From the NCBI GenBank assembly GCA_028554795.2, contig CM068827.1:76085244-76149243 (forward strand): 64,000 nucleotides of DNA, written 5' to 3'. Shown one piece after another: positions 22,901 through 37,200 of the stretch. Each line of letters begins with the position of its first letter. Position 1 is the stretch's first letter. This DNA is from Sinohyriopsis cumingii (taxonomy: Eukaryota; Mollusca; Bivalvia; Unionida; Unionidae). The position numbers and the translations under genes are program-made. The notes under the pieces were generated by a model. It saw only the letters and a program-made list of their open reading frames with translations. It was not told the DNA's origin and did not search any database.

Positions 22901-25249
22901 GTATATTTAACTGAGTAATTTGCTCACCATTCATTTAGTTTGCATGAAATTCAAACAAATCATTATTGATGTGTTAATGATGAAGAAATATGCTTCCTTG
23001 TGCACATTTATGATAGCATTGTTATGGATTCACTGTTATAGTTGCAGCATATCAGTTTTCTGTACACATGTACTTTATGTTATTTAGTAACCAATTTTCT
23101 TATGCATGTATGTACCAAAGCATGGTTCTTTGCTGAAACTTAAATATTTAATATTTAATTACTGATTTTTCATTGTTTCTCATTTATTTGGATCAACATA
23201 AGTTGGTAAGTGCATCATTGAAGCCTGAACTTTTACTACCACCTCAGTCAAATGTTATGTTGCATAACATGATGGCACTCTGTGGACTTTTACCATTGTG
23301 TTATGTTGCATAACATGATGGCACTCTGTGGACTTTTACCATTGTGTTATGTTGTATAACATGATGGCACTCTGTGGATTACAATTAGGATTTTTTTAAC
23401 ATAGCTTTAACAATTTTTCAGTCATATTGCTACGATGTCTGCAGTGTGGCAGTTTATAGTAATGTCTAGCACTGGGGCATCATGCCGCAGACATGTAGCA
23501 TGATGTCCCACCCAGTCACATTATCCTGACACCAGGCCGACCAGTCCTAACACTAACCTCTTAATGCTGAGCACATAGCAAGGCGGCTGTTAGTACCATT
23601 TTTGTAAGTCTTTGGTATGACTCGGCTGGGGTTCAAACCCATGACCTCTCGTTTCCAAGGCGGATACTCTTTCCACTAGGCCACTGGAGTGGTTGGCACT
23701 CTGTGGACTTTTACCATTGTGTTATGTTGCATAACATGATGGCACTCTATGGACTTTTACCATTGTGTTATGTTGCATAACATGAGGCACTCTGTGGATT
23801 AGGATTAGGATTTTTTTAATGTAGCTTTAACAGTTTTTCAGTCATATGGCTACGATGTCAGCAGTGTGGCAGTTTATAATGATGTCTAGCACTGAGGCAT
23901 CATGCCGCAGACATGTAGAATGATGTCCCACCCAGTCACATTACACATTATCCTAACACCAGGCCTACCAGTCCTAACACTCACCTTAATGCTGAGCACA
24001 TAGCGAGGCATCTGTAATTACCAGTTTTGTAAGTCTTTGGTATGACTCGGCCAGGGTTTGAACCCACAACCTCCCACTTCCAAGATGGATGCTCTTACCA
24101 CTAGGCCACCGGACCAGTCAGCACTCTGTGGACTTTTACCTTTGTGCTATGTTGCATAACATGATGGCACTCTGTGGACTTTTACCATTGTGCTATGTTG
24201 CATTACATGATGGCACTCTGTGGACTTTTACCGTTGTGTTATGTTGCATTACATGATGGCATTCTGTGGACTTTTACCATTGTGTTATGTTGCATTACAT
24301 GATGGCATTGTGGACTTTTACTGTTATGTTATGTTGCATTACATGATGGTACTCTGTGGACTTTTACCATTATGTTATGTTGCATTACATGATGACACTC
24401 TGTGGACTTTTACCATTGTGTTATGTTGCATAACATGATGGCATTCTGTGAACTTTTGCCATTGTGTTATGTTGCATAACATGATGGCACTCTGTGGACT
24501 TTTACCATTGTGTTATGTTGCATAACATGATGGTACTCTGTGGATTAGGATTTTATTAATGTAGCTTTAACCATTTTTCAGTCATATCGCTACAATGTTG
24601 GCAGTGTGTCAGTTTATAGTGATGTCTAGCACTCAGGCATCATGCCACAGACACGTAGCATGATGTCCCACCCAGTCACATTATTCTGACACCAGGCTGA
24701 CCAGTCCTCTTAATGCTGAGCATCAGCCGAGGCAGCTGTTAGTACCATTTTTGTAAGTCTTTGGTTTGACTTGGCCGGGGATCAAACCCATGACCTCCCA
24801 CATCGAGGCAGACACTCTAACGACTAGGCCACTGGAGCGGTCATTTACAGGACTTTACAATATCCCACTTCTGATTCAAATTTGTTATCATTTGCTATTT
24901 GACCAGGATAATAAAGTCAAAGGTCATGTGAAATAATGATTTTTGTATTTCTAGCTATGTGTAAATTTTTTATGGATCTTCTTGTGTCACTATTTTGTCA
25001 CCTATTAGCATACTCACATCAAAACAAATCAGTAATTGTTTATCAGTTTGTAGTTTTCAGTTCTAGCATGCATTTCAAGCCTAAAAAATAAAGAATGTGG
25101 ACACAATGCACATGATACATTTATCAACTTAACTCTTCTTTTCATCATCATATAAAAAGGTATGATGTCAGTTATTGTTGATGTATTAACAGCTCTCAAT
25201 AATTTCTTCAGGTAATTCCTGCAATAGCCATATTTAGAAGGCTAGAAGA

Positions 25250-25289
<40 letters not shown>

Positions 25290-28200
25290 TGGACTTAGTA
25301 AAGTGCCTAATATTTTTAAGCTCTAGCATATTAGATAACACATAAAAATATAAACATCAACAAGCAGCTTACAAAAATAAACACTATACATTTACAAAAC
25401 AAAAGCATGCTTACAATGATTAAGGAAGTAAATATTATTAAGTCTTCAAGTCTGTTCTTGTAGTCAAAATAGGTGAGTTTTAAGAGTACTTATGAATGAG
25501 AACACAGTGTCCTTGTGTCTAAGATCTATGGGCAGTTCATTTCACATAGCTGGGCCCTGGTACACAAAAGAACATTGTCCATATCAGTTTATTTTAGCAG
25601 GGGGAAACAATGAGAATACAAGTGTCGGAAGGGTGGCCCCAAATGGCAGAGTGGTCTAAAGTGCTCACCGTTACAGATCACTGCCATCTCACCTCTGCCT
25701 GTGTGGGTTCGAGTCTCAGGCTTGACCAGTGTGGGTATGTGTGAAAGCTTACCAGTAGCTTCTCGTGGGTCAGTGGTTCTTTCCTGGGTTTTCCCAGTAT
25801 CTTCCTCCACCATTTATTCTGGCCACCATGTACAGCCTATCTTGTGCTGAAAAATGGCATTAAACCCTATAACAACAACAAGTGTTGGAAGAGGAGTGCA
25901 AGTTTCAAGATGTGGAGTACACATGGGTGAGGTCAGATATGTATATTGGACAGGAGCTAGTAAATGAAATGTAGCATACTGAACACATTTTGTTTTTGAT
26001 TCTGGATTGAATGGGTAGCCAGTGAAGGCTACAGAGCACAGGGGAGGTGTGCTCTTTTTTTTTTTTGTATCCTAAGGATGTTGCATTACATGATGACACT
26101 CTATGGACTTTTACCATTGTGTTTTGTTGCATTGCATGATGGCACACTGTGGACTTTTACCATTGTGTTATGTTGCATTACATGATTTCACTGTGGACGT
26201 TTTCCATTGTGTTATTGTTGCATTGCATGATGGCATTCTGTGGACTTTTACCATTGTGTTATGTTGCATTACATGATGGCATTGTGGACTTTTATTGTTA
26301 TGTTGCATTACATGATGGCACTCTGTGGACTTTTACCATTATGTTATGTTGCATTACGTGATGACACTCTGTGGACTTTTACCATTGTGTTATGTTACAT
26401 AACATGATGGCATTCTGTGGACTTTTGCCATTGTGTTATGTTGCATAACATGATGGCACTCTGTGGATTAGGATTTTATTAATGTAGCTTTAACAACTTT
26501 TCAGTCATATCGCTACAATGTTGGCAGTGTGTCAGTTTATAGTGATGTCTAGCACTCAGGCATCATGCCACAGACATGTAGCATGATGTCCCACCCAGTC
26601 ACATTATTCTGACACCAGGCTGACCAGTCCTCTTAATGCTGAGCATCAGCCGAGGCAGCTGTTAGTACCATTTTTGTAAGTCTTTGGTTTGACTTGGCCG
26701 GGGATCAAACCCATGACCTCCCACATCGAGGCAGACACTCTAACGACTAGGCCACTGGAGCGGTCATTTACAGGACTTTCCAATATCCCACTTCTGATTC
26801 AAATTTGTTATCATTTGCTATTTGACCAGGATAATAAAGTCAAAGGTCATGTGAAATAATGATTTTTGTATTTCTAGCTATGTGTAAATTTTTTATGGAT
26901 CTTCTTGTGTCACTATTTTGTCACCTATTAGCATACTCACATCAAAACAAATCAGTAATTGTTTATCAGTTTGTAGTTTTCAGTTCTAGCATGCATTTCA
27001 AGCCTAAAAAATAAAGAATGTGGACACAATGCACATGATACATTTATCAACTTAACTCTTCTTTTCATCATCATATACAAAGGTATGATGTCAGTTATTG
27101 TTGATATATTAACAGCTCTCAATAATTTCTTCATGTAATTCCTGCAATAGCCATATTTAGAAGGCTAGAAGAAATAATAATAATAATAATAATAATAATG
27201 TGGACTTAGTAAAGTGCCTAATATTTTTAAGCTCTAGCATATTAGATAACACATAAAAATATAAACATCAACAAGCAGCTTACAAAAATAAACACTATAA
27301 ATTTACAAAACAAAAGCATGCTTACAATGATTAAGGAAGTAAATATTATTAAGTCTTCAAGTCTGTTCTTGTAGTCAAAATAGGTGAGTTTTAAGAGTAC
27401 TTATGAATGAGAACACAGTGTCCTTGTGTCTAAGATTTATGGGTAATTCATTTCACATAGCTGGGCCCTGGTACGCAAAAGAACATTGTCCATATCAATT
27501 TATTTTAGCAGGGGGAAACAATGAGAATACAAGTGTCGGAAGGGTGGCCCCAAATGGCAGAGTGGTCTAAAGTGCTCACTGTTACAGATCACTGCCATCT
27601 CACCTCTGCCTGTGTGGGTTCGAGTCTCAGGCTTGACCAGTGTGGGTATGTGTGAAAGCTTACCAGTAGCTTCTCGTGGGTCAGTGGTTCTTTCCAGGGT
27701 TTTCCCGGTATCTTCCTCCACCATTTATTCTGGCCACCATGTACAGCCTATCTTGTGCTGAAAAATGGCATTAAACCCTATAACAACAACAAGTGTTGGA
27801 AGAGGAGTGCAAGTTTCAAGATGTGGAGTACCATTGTGTTATGTTGCATTACATGATTTCACTGTGGACGTTTTCCATTGTGTTATTGTTGCATTGCATG
27901 ATGGCACTCTGTGGACTTTTTCCATTGTGTTATTGTTACATTACATGATTTCACTCAGCATTTTTACCATTGTGTTATGTTGCATTACATGATTTCACTC
28001 TGTGGACTTTTTCCATTGTGTTATGTTGCATTACATTTTTTCACTCTGTGGACTTTTACCATTGTGTTATTGCTGCATAACATGATGGTGCTCTGGACTT
28101 TTACCATTTTTGATATGTTGCATTACATGAATTTGCTCTGTGGACTTTAACACTTTGTTATGTTGCATAACATGATGGCATTATGGACTTTTACCATCAT

Positions 28201-31200
28201 GTTATTTTGCCATTGTGTTATTGCTGCATAACATGATGGCACTCTATGTACTTTCAACACTGTGTTTTTTTCATAACATCATGGCACTATGTGAACTTTT
28301 ACCATTGTGTTATTGTTGCTTAACATCATGGGACTTTGTGGACTTTTACCACTGTGTTATTGTTGAGTTTCTTCTAAGTTTAGCAAGTATAAAATATTAC
28401 CTGGAATTAGTTTGCTTACTGAATTTGCTAAATGGTATGTTACTGAAAATGTGAATTACATATATAATTTACATGTCCGTGTGATTTATATGTGATTTAA
28501 ATGTGTGATTTACTTGTGTAATTTACATGTGTGATTTAGATGTGATTTTCATGTCGTTTACTTGTGTGATTTATATGTGATTTGCATTTGTGATTTATGT
28601 GTGATTAACATGTGATTTACATGTTTGATTTAAATGTGTGATTTGGATATGTGATTTACTTGTATAATTTATGTGTGACTTACATGTGTGATTCAAATGT
28701 GTGATTTACATGTGTGATTTACATGTGCAAATTGCAAGAAAGATGAAAATAAGAAACAGCAAAATTCAGAAACTGTTATCAGATCAAATGTGCATTTCTG
28801 ATAATCGGATGGTCGTGTTTTTATGTCTTTGTTTTTAACTATATTTTCAGGACCCAGCCATCGCTTTTGCCAAACAAGGTTATCACATTCTCTTGGAAAA
28901 ACCAATGGCCGTAAGTTATTAATACCTTTTATATTCCATCTTTTAGAACATCTACACCACCAATCCAACATTACCAAAATCAAATGCAAAAGTAATAATC
29001 ACTTTGTTCCCATCAGCATGTCATTAGACAACTGCATCTTGTGATGTTCCAGCTCTCTTGTGGTGTTCCAGCTGCCTTGTGATGTTCCAGCTCTCATGTG
29101 ATGTTCCAGCTCTCTTGTGGTGTTCCAGCTCTCTTGTGATGTTCCAGCTCTCTTGTGGTGTTCCAGCTCTCTTGTGATGTTCCAGCTGCCTTGTGATGTT
29201 CGATCTTGTGATGTTCCAGCTCTCATATGATGTTCCAGCTCTCTTGTGGTGTTCCAGCTCTCTTGTGATGTTCCAGCTGTCTTGTGGTGTTCCAGCTCTC
29301 TTGCAATGTTCCAGCTGCCTTGTGATGTTCGATCTTGTGATGTTCCAGCTCACATGTGATGTTCCAGCTCTCATGATGATGTTCCATCTTGTGATGTTTC
29401 AGCTCTAGCTCTCTTGTGATGTTCCAGCTGCCTTGTGATATTCCAGCTCTCATGTGATGTTCCAGCTGCCTTGTGATGTTCCAGCTCTCTTGAGATATTC
29501 CAGCTCTCATGTGATGTTCCAGCTTGTGATGTTCCAGCTCTTTTGTGATGTTCCAGCTGCCTTGTGATGTTCCATCTTCTGATGTTCCAGCTCTCATGTT
29601 ATGTTCCAGCTTGTGATGTTCCAGCTCTTTTGTGATGTTCCAGCTGCCTTGTGATGTTCCAGCTTAGATATAAACAACTCAAACTATATTTTAAGGATTT
29701 AGTCTTTGATGCCTGATCCATATAGCTCAGGTGCAGAGCATCAGAGGGTCATGGGTTTGATGTCTGCCAAAGCCATCCTTGGTTGGTTGCTTCATTGTAT
29801 CGTTGGAAAAGACACAATGCTCCCAATTATTCAGCTTGATGTTTCCAGTATTGTGTTGAAAATCCCCCCAGCCTTGTTGGGGAGGATTAAAATTAGTTTG
29901 CACTGTATAACCAGGATTGTGGTGATGTACTGTTAAACTGTGTACATACATATTTACATTAGAATGTGGTTAGGTCTGTTTATAAATTCTAGAATTTCAT
30001 GTAACAAATTTCACCACATACTTCTCTTTTTTATTGCTGGATTGCAAAGAATGTCAGGCCTAATGACCCTTGATATCGGTTTGTTGTCAGTCTATCTATT
30101 CCGCATCAGTGAGCACAGTTTCTCAGATACTTCTGCCTGCAAAGTCATGTATAATAAGAAGTACTGCCCATTTCAGACAAAATTGGTCACTGTAATCCAG
30201 ATATTTGTGCTTAGCTTGGTGTTTAACATAGTTCCACTGATCCTGTTCCATGCAGTGTAATGTAACTTGACATGCAGATGTGTCTTGAACAGCGCTATAA
30301 TCTTTTGATAAATTTAGGTCACTGTGGCTCTTATAGTTTTGCAGTTAGCCCATTATTCCTGCCCAGCAAAGTTGGCAGAAGAAATAGAGAAATAGGTTCC
30401 ATCCATCCTGTCTGTTAGTCGATCCCACTTTTACAGTTTGATATATGTAAATGAAACTTGACACACCTGTCAGAATAGTTGCATAGTTTGCAAGAAATTT
30501 TCTTTCATATGCAAGTATTTAACTCTGCTGGTTAAAATTCTGAAGAACATTATGTGATAACCTGATGTTCTTTAGCTGTCCATCATCCTTCTGGCCTTCA
30601 GCACCAGTTTGTTAAAGCTACTACTCCTATACTATTGGGTGGAAAGTCGTACAACTTAGTACACAGTTTCATCATGTGGTCTAGTTGTTCCCAATGAAAG
30701 CAGTATCCATCAGGTATGCAGTATGGCGCACCATTTTGGAAATCTTCTGCTTCTTGACCTGGTTGGATGGTCATCTTGATGTGTTGTCATTACAAAAATG
30801 TCTTCTTATGAGATGCAGATTGTCCTTGCACATCATGGGGTGGTGATGGTCAGTGATTTATCTGTTTGTACAAGAAAGAATCACAAACTGTCTACCTTAT
30901 TCTCTCTTGACCAATTCACTATTGTAAAGGGGCCAGACTCTTAATTCTTGTTTGCCCCTTCACTTGTTAGCCTTTAATCAAATTTAAACACAATGGGTAT
31001 TCATGGGTATTTTCCTGACAGGTTGGAACCACAGTCTGCCCACCTTAATCTGTCCAATCCCTGACCCCAAGGCCTGGGGCCTGGAAGCTCTCAGTTAGTT
31101 GGGATGTGTTTTGGGGGACACACCTTTTCTCCAGCTGTACTGACACAGAAAATAATCCAGAAGTGGACAGATCTTCAAAGGGGCTGTGGGTGAACTGACT

Positions 31201-34200
31201 GCTTAATTTAGTTATAAAGAGCCAGCCTCACAAATACTGATGACCCAACCTGTTCAAGCAGCCCCAGGTTTTCCATCCCTACACAGATAGTCCCTTCCTA
31301 CATGCTTATTTTTTGACAGGAATGATTTGTGCAGAAAGGATTCAGCTCATCAGTTATGGAATAATAGAGTGAGCTAGAAGGCCCTTCACTTTGAAGGCAT
31401 AGGACAGAAACTGTCATGTTTTCATGGACTCTTACAAGGACAACAGTTATGGAATAATAGAGTGAGCTAGAAGGCCCTCCACTTTGAAGGCATAGGACAG
31501 AAACTGTCATGTTTTCGTGGACTCTTACAAGGACAACAGTTATGGAATAATAGAGTGAGCTAGAAGGCCCTCCACTTTGAAGGCATAGGACAGAAACTGT
31601 CATGTTTTCATGGACTCTTACAAGGACAACAGTTATGGAATAATAGAGTGAGCTAGAAGGCCCTTCACTTTGAAGGCATAGGACAGAAACTGTCATGTTT
31701 TCATGGACTCTTACAAGGACAACAGTTATGGAATAATAGAGTGAGCTAGAAGGCCCTCCACTTTGAAGGCATAGGACAGAAACTGTCATGTTTTCATGGA
31801 CTCTTACAAGGACAACAGTTATGGAATAATAGAGTGAGCTAGAAGGCCCTCCACTTTGAAGGCATAGGACAGAAACTGCCATGTTTTCATGGACTCTTAC
31901 AAGGACAATGGCATCAATCCCTTTTCAAACCCAATTTCACAACTTGTTAACATTTTTATCTGGCTAACCAAGAAAAAGTTACTGCTCTGTGCTTCTGAGA
32001 GAGACATCTTAGGAGGTGGGATATAGGCCACAATAAGGATCTGCCAGATTTGCTGATTTGATTTTGCCAGGAAAACAAGTTGTACATTTGTGACAATGAT
32101 TACGCTCTTGTTTCTGAAACACAACTAAAAAGTCTTTTAAGATGTGATTGTGAAACTTGGCAAATATGTGACCATTAGAGCAGAGGGTACCTATGTAAGA
32201 AAACAATTTTCATCATCATTATTTTTTTATACTGCCATGGCAACAAGTTGTAAATTTATATATTGGTTGGGGAGACTGATGCTGAAACTCAAAAACATTT
32301 AAAGAGTGAGCTTCATGCATTATATATAGAAAAAGTTTTTTACAACTCATCTTGAATTATGAGTCTATATCTTTATTTTTTCAACTTGCTTAGTGTGCAA
32401 AAAACCCAGCTTTCTTCAGTAGCTCCAATCTATATCCCTAGTCTCAGTCATGTTTGTCCTGGGGATGATCCAGTTAGATTTCTCCACCCAGATATGGCTG
32501 TATGGTTCTATTTAGCCACCTTATAGAAATGGAAGGGCTGGCAGCATCACTTCATATGTGTTAGAGGGTTTTAATGATTTCTTGGTATCCTCCATCTCCA
32601 GGTTGATTGTCCTCACTTTTAAGAGAGCTTATCAGTCCATAACTGAGACGGACCCTTTAGTCACAGAAATTAATGCCCATGACAGTCCATTACTGAGAGG
32701 GACCCTTCAGTCATGGAAATTAAAACCCATGAAGCTAATCGATTGTCTTTGGAGGATGTTTTGAGAGCCACATTTTGGCTGCCACATGACTTTTTCCTCC
32801 TTGAACCTTCAATCTCATTTGCATTCAAGTGGAGGCTCTTTATTTTCCTTGGGTCCAATGACTATGGTACAAAACATGACCCAAATCGAATGCCAGCCTA
32901 CAGTAGTGGATACTCTTATTGGGATCAGTATATCATGGGTTTGTTTGAAGCCATCAGGCTTGCTTCATGCTGGCCAATTCAGTAAGATGTCAGCATCATA
33001 TATTGTATTACTGCCATCAAAATGTAGTTTATGAGGGTAAAACTAATTTTTGATTATGTGAAGCTTACCTGACACTTTTGCAAGACTTTTCTCATCATAC
33101 CCTTCAATGATGTCCTAAGATGCATTCTGGGTCCAAGTAAAAGAGTAAGGGTATCCTGCATGGATCTATGACAAGGGAGTCAGACTGGGTCTGTGTTCTT
33201 TCTATGACATGGAAGTCAGACTGGGTCTGTGTTCTTTCTTTTCTAAATGTTTTAGATCTTTCCATCTGGTGGCAAATTATTACAGTAATACATGTTTCCT
33301 TGGGCTTGAGGTAATATTGTTGACATAAGCAGATATTTAGACAAGTCTTGGGGGGGGGGGGTGCTGAAATATAATTAAAATTTTGCATGCAAATGATATT
33401 TTTTTGTAAGGGTTGACCTGTTGCCAGTGAGTAGGATTTACACTGAGAGAAAATAAATAATGGACATTTTGATTTGACAAATTCCAGTGGAAAATTGGGA
33501 CATGTGATAGGCCTTAGTAAGCTCAACTGATTCATTTTGGACCCCCAGAATTCAAGATGGAGACAGCAAAGTCCATGCATCTAAGTGTGATGACTATACA
33601 ATCAGCCTAGATCTTTCCAGTGCATATTTAAACATTCCAATCCATATGACATTGTGCAAATATCTTCATGTCACATATTAACGCAAATTATATTAATTTC
33701 ATGCTCTTCCCTTTGACCTTAATCTCAGCAATTGGGCCTTCATGAAAACTTTAGACAATTTAATACCTTTGATTAGGATGACCTCCTTTACAGTGACAGA
33801 AGCATACCTGGATGGCATCCTTCAAAAGCAGTTTTGGTCCAAGATATGAATAACCTTTTTGTACTTTACATTCGCCCATTACAAATGGCCCTTCTAACCC
33901 AATGATGACCTTTCACAGGCTGTCTGGATCAGAACATTATAATCAGGACCCACGTCAAAAACTTACTTCTTCAATGGCAAGACAGGAATTGACTTGTGTC
34001 AGGAATACCCCTCAAAAACCAACAACCGGAAATAATGATATGTACAAATGCCCATCTGTCAAGGGAGAGAACACACTTGCTACTAAACTTTATGATGGTC
34101 AGTGGCATGTGGATGCTTGGAGAGTTGGCTCTTCACATTAACCTACAGGAAATGAAAGCCATTCTCAATGCATCAAACACTTATGTATAGGTAGGATGCT

Positions 34201-37200
34201 CAGTGTTTTCCATTCCTCTTACCTATTCTCCTAATTTAATATGAACAGGTAATGTATTTAACAGAGAAAGCAAATTTTGTTTGTAAATTGTGTTTCTCCT
34301 ATAATACTTAACTCATCACATCACAAATAATCCCTCCCATTCTTCCCTCCAATACATGCATCCTTTAAGGTGATGCTAAAGTAAAAAAGAAAAAAAAATT
34401 GGTTTAAACCAGGTATAAATGGTAGCCACCTAGCTGGTAGGTGTTATATATATTTAATTTGTATTGATTGTTGGTTTTTTTTTTCTCCATGATTATCTGT
34501 TATGCATATCTGTATTTTATACTTGACCATTTTCCAAAATCAAGTTGATGGTGTACCTGGCCAGTGACATTTATTTTATAAACAGTATTATACATACACA
34601 GATAATATTTCTTTGTGATTGTGGATTAAAGACTCGTATCATTATTAATTGTACACAATGTTTACTTCAATTTGAGTTAATCTTGATTCTGACCTTAGAA
34701 ACATCCAGAATGGAAATTTCCCATTGAGTTGAAAATGGTAGCTATGATATAGGAGGGGTATATTATCTTGTTTACCAAAGAATTTCTTATTCCTGCTTTA
34801 GCATCCAAAGCAGAATCAGTCTTATTGTTGTTTTCAGTTTTTAATTTGGATGGATTTATTTGTTCATATTATCATTCACTTTAATTACAAAGTGCTTCTG
34901 GGGCCCTGAGTGGCCGAGTGGTCTAAAGCGCTCTACGTTATGGATCACTGCCATCTCACCTCTGTCTGCGGCGGTTCGAGTCTAAGATTCAGCCAATGTG
35001 GGCACGTGAGAAAGCTTGCCAGTAGCTTCTCGTGGGTCGGTGGTTCTTTCCGGGGTTTTCCGGGTTCTTCCTCCACCATTAATACTGGCCACCATGTATA
35101 GCCTATCGTGCTGAAAAATGGCGTTAAACCCCACAACAACAACAACAACAAAGTGCTTCTAATCTGAAGTCATATTTCTTCTTAGTCTTATGCATAAGGG
35201 GAGATCACTCTGCCTGACCGCCATATAGGCTGGCAGACAACGTTTAGATCCCTTTATCTACAAGTAGTATCTGGGAGAGCTGGATTTGTGAGGTAGTAGT
35301 AGTTCTCCTAAGGTATTATGATTTGGTAATGTATTTGAAGAAGAAACATATTTTACTAGGAAAAATGGTTTCTTGTAATAATAAATAAAAGATCTTTCAA
35401 GAGAAAAGAAAACATGTTTATATAACTAAAGCAAATGTTCAGGCCAGTTAGCTGTTGTTGTTATTATAGAGTTTAACACCATTTTTCAGCACAAGATAGG
35501 CTATACATGACAGCCAGTATTAATGGTGGAGGAAGAACCCAGGAAAAGCCCAGAAAGAACCACCGACCCACAAGAAGCTACCAGCAAGCTTTCTCACATA
35601 TCCACATTAGGCCAAGCCCGAGACTCGAACCCACAGAGACAGAGGTGAGATGGCAGTGATCCGTGATGGAGAGTGCTTTAGACCACTCGGCCACTCAGGG
35701 CCCCTCAGGCCAGTTAGTGAAATAGATACTGACTGGGTATTAGCTGAGAGGTTGTAGCTTGCACACTCGTGCAAAGACAATTCATTTTATAACATTGCTT
35801 CCGTTGGTGATATTACAAGGACCTAGACCCTTTGAGGGCAAGTTGAATGCATACTATCCATGTTAATGAGGAAAGGAATGGTATGAAATTACTAAAGCCA
35901 GTGTAAAAGGAACTGTCTTTATTGTAGCCATTTGAATTTAAACATTTCTAATGCAATACCAGGTACCATTTGTGATGCCTTTTGAAACCATTCATAGTTG
36001 CTTTTATTTTAATCATATAGGTTACAGAAGAGGATTGTCGTGAAATTATTACTACTTGCAAAGAAAACAACATCATTTTAGCAGTGTGTCATGTTCTTCG
36101 TTACACTCCTTGGTGCCAAAAAGTAAAGAGTTTGATTGACAGTGGAGTAATTGGTGATGTTGTTAATATCAACCATACAGAACCTGTAAGTTCTCTAATT
36201 ATTCTGTTCATGCTTTTCAGTTTGTCTCTGACTGTTATAAAGAGTTTATATTTGCATAGAGTAAAAAATATGCTCTTATCAAATAATTTAAAAGAAATTA
36301 AGAGGAAAAGATGGTGTCACTAACTTTTGTTTATTTATCTTGAATTGGTATTTCATTCATTATCAGTGTTCTTGCCAATAAAATTGAGCACATTATCAAA
36401 TGGATGGAAATTATTATCTGATAATTTCATTAGGAATTTGTATTTATGAACATTTATCATTTTCCAATTTATAATTTGAACGAATATTTGAGATAGTGTT
36501 ATACATCAATACTAGAACATGTGTTGTTTATAACATTGAGGGGCCTATCTTAAAGATCATGGTTATGTCTCAATGCATTTTTACATTTCCAATTCATAAT
36601 TTTAAAGCTGTTTGAGATCAAGGTTATGTCTCAATGCATTTTTACATTTCCAATTCATAATTTTAAAGCTGTTTGAGATCAAGGTTATGTCTCAATGCAT
36701 TTTTACATTTCCAATTCATAATTTTAAAACTGTTTGAGATCAAGGTTATGTCTCAATGCATTTTTACATTTCCAGTTCATAATTTTAAAGCTGTTTGAGA
36801 TCAAGGTTATGTCTCAATGCATTTTTACATTTCCAGTTCATAATTTTAAAGCTGTTTGAGATCAAGGTTATGTCTCAATGCATTTTTACATTTCCAATTC
36901 ATAATTTTAAAGCTGTTTGAGATCAAGGTTATGTCTCAATTCATTTTTACATTTCCAATTCATAATTTTAAAGCTGTTTGAGATCAGGGTTATGTCTCAA
37001 TTCATTTTTACATTTCCAATTCATAATTTTAAAGCTGTTTGAGATCAAGGTATGCAACATGATCAATAAATATTTATTATCATTATCAGTTGTGTTGTGT
37101 ACTAAATTCAGGGTTTATCTTCAACATCAGTGTCATACATTTTTTTGTTGTTACACCCTCCTTTCTGTTAAATTTATTTAGGACTATTAGACATGAAGGG

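Larger units (their letters stand above)
23253..24540. repeat. 46-bp minisatellite M1, first block, with SINE B insertions
   Basis: The unit contains CATGATGGCACTCTGTGGAC, TTTTACCATTGTGTTATG and TTGCATAA. Interrupted by two minus-strand SINE B copies. Variant units (GCATT, GATGAC, CATTATG) keep a fixed order that recurs at 26150-26460. Confidence 0.93.
24230..25920. repeat. Segmental duplication, copy A (~1.7 kb)
   Basis: Near-identical to 26150-27830, displaced by 1,911-1,923 bp. It includes minisatellite M1 units, a SINE B, unique sequence, an (AAT)n tract (25250-25287) and a SINE A. Offset changes come mainly from the (AAT)n length. Confidence 0.93.
26150..27830. repeat. Segmental duplication, copy B
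   Basis: Second copy of 24230-25920. It ends abruptly after GATGTGGAGTAC, where copy A continues into about 160 bp of unique sequence and copy B runs directly into minisatellite M1. Confidence 0.93.

Noticed and set aside
24220-24438. 72-codon ORF with a repeated hydrophobic pattern resembling membrane helices
   Set aside because: Translation of the 46-bp minisatellite M1.
29024-29597. Ser/Trp/Glu-rich repeat ORFs on both strands
   Set aside because: Product of the 20-bp minisatellite; all frames are affected by the same unit.
29940-30260. 106-codon plus-strand ORF in intron 4
   Set aside because: No domain or splice context; treated as chance.
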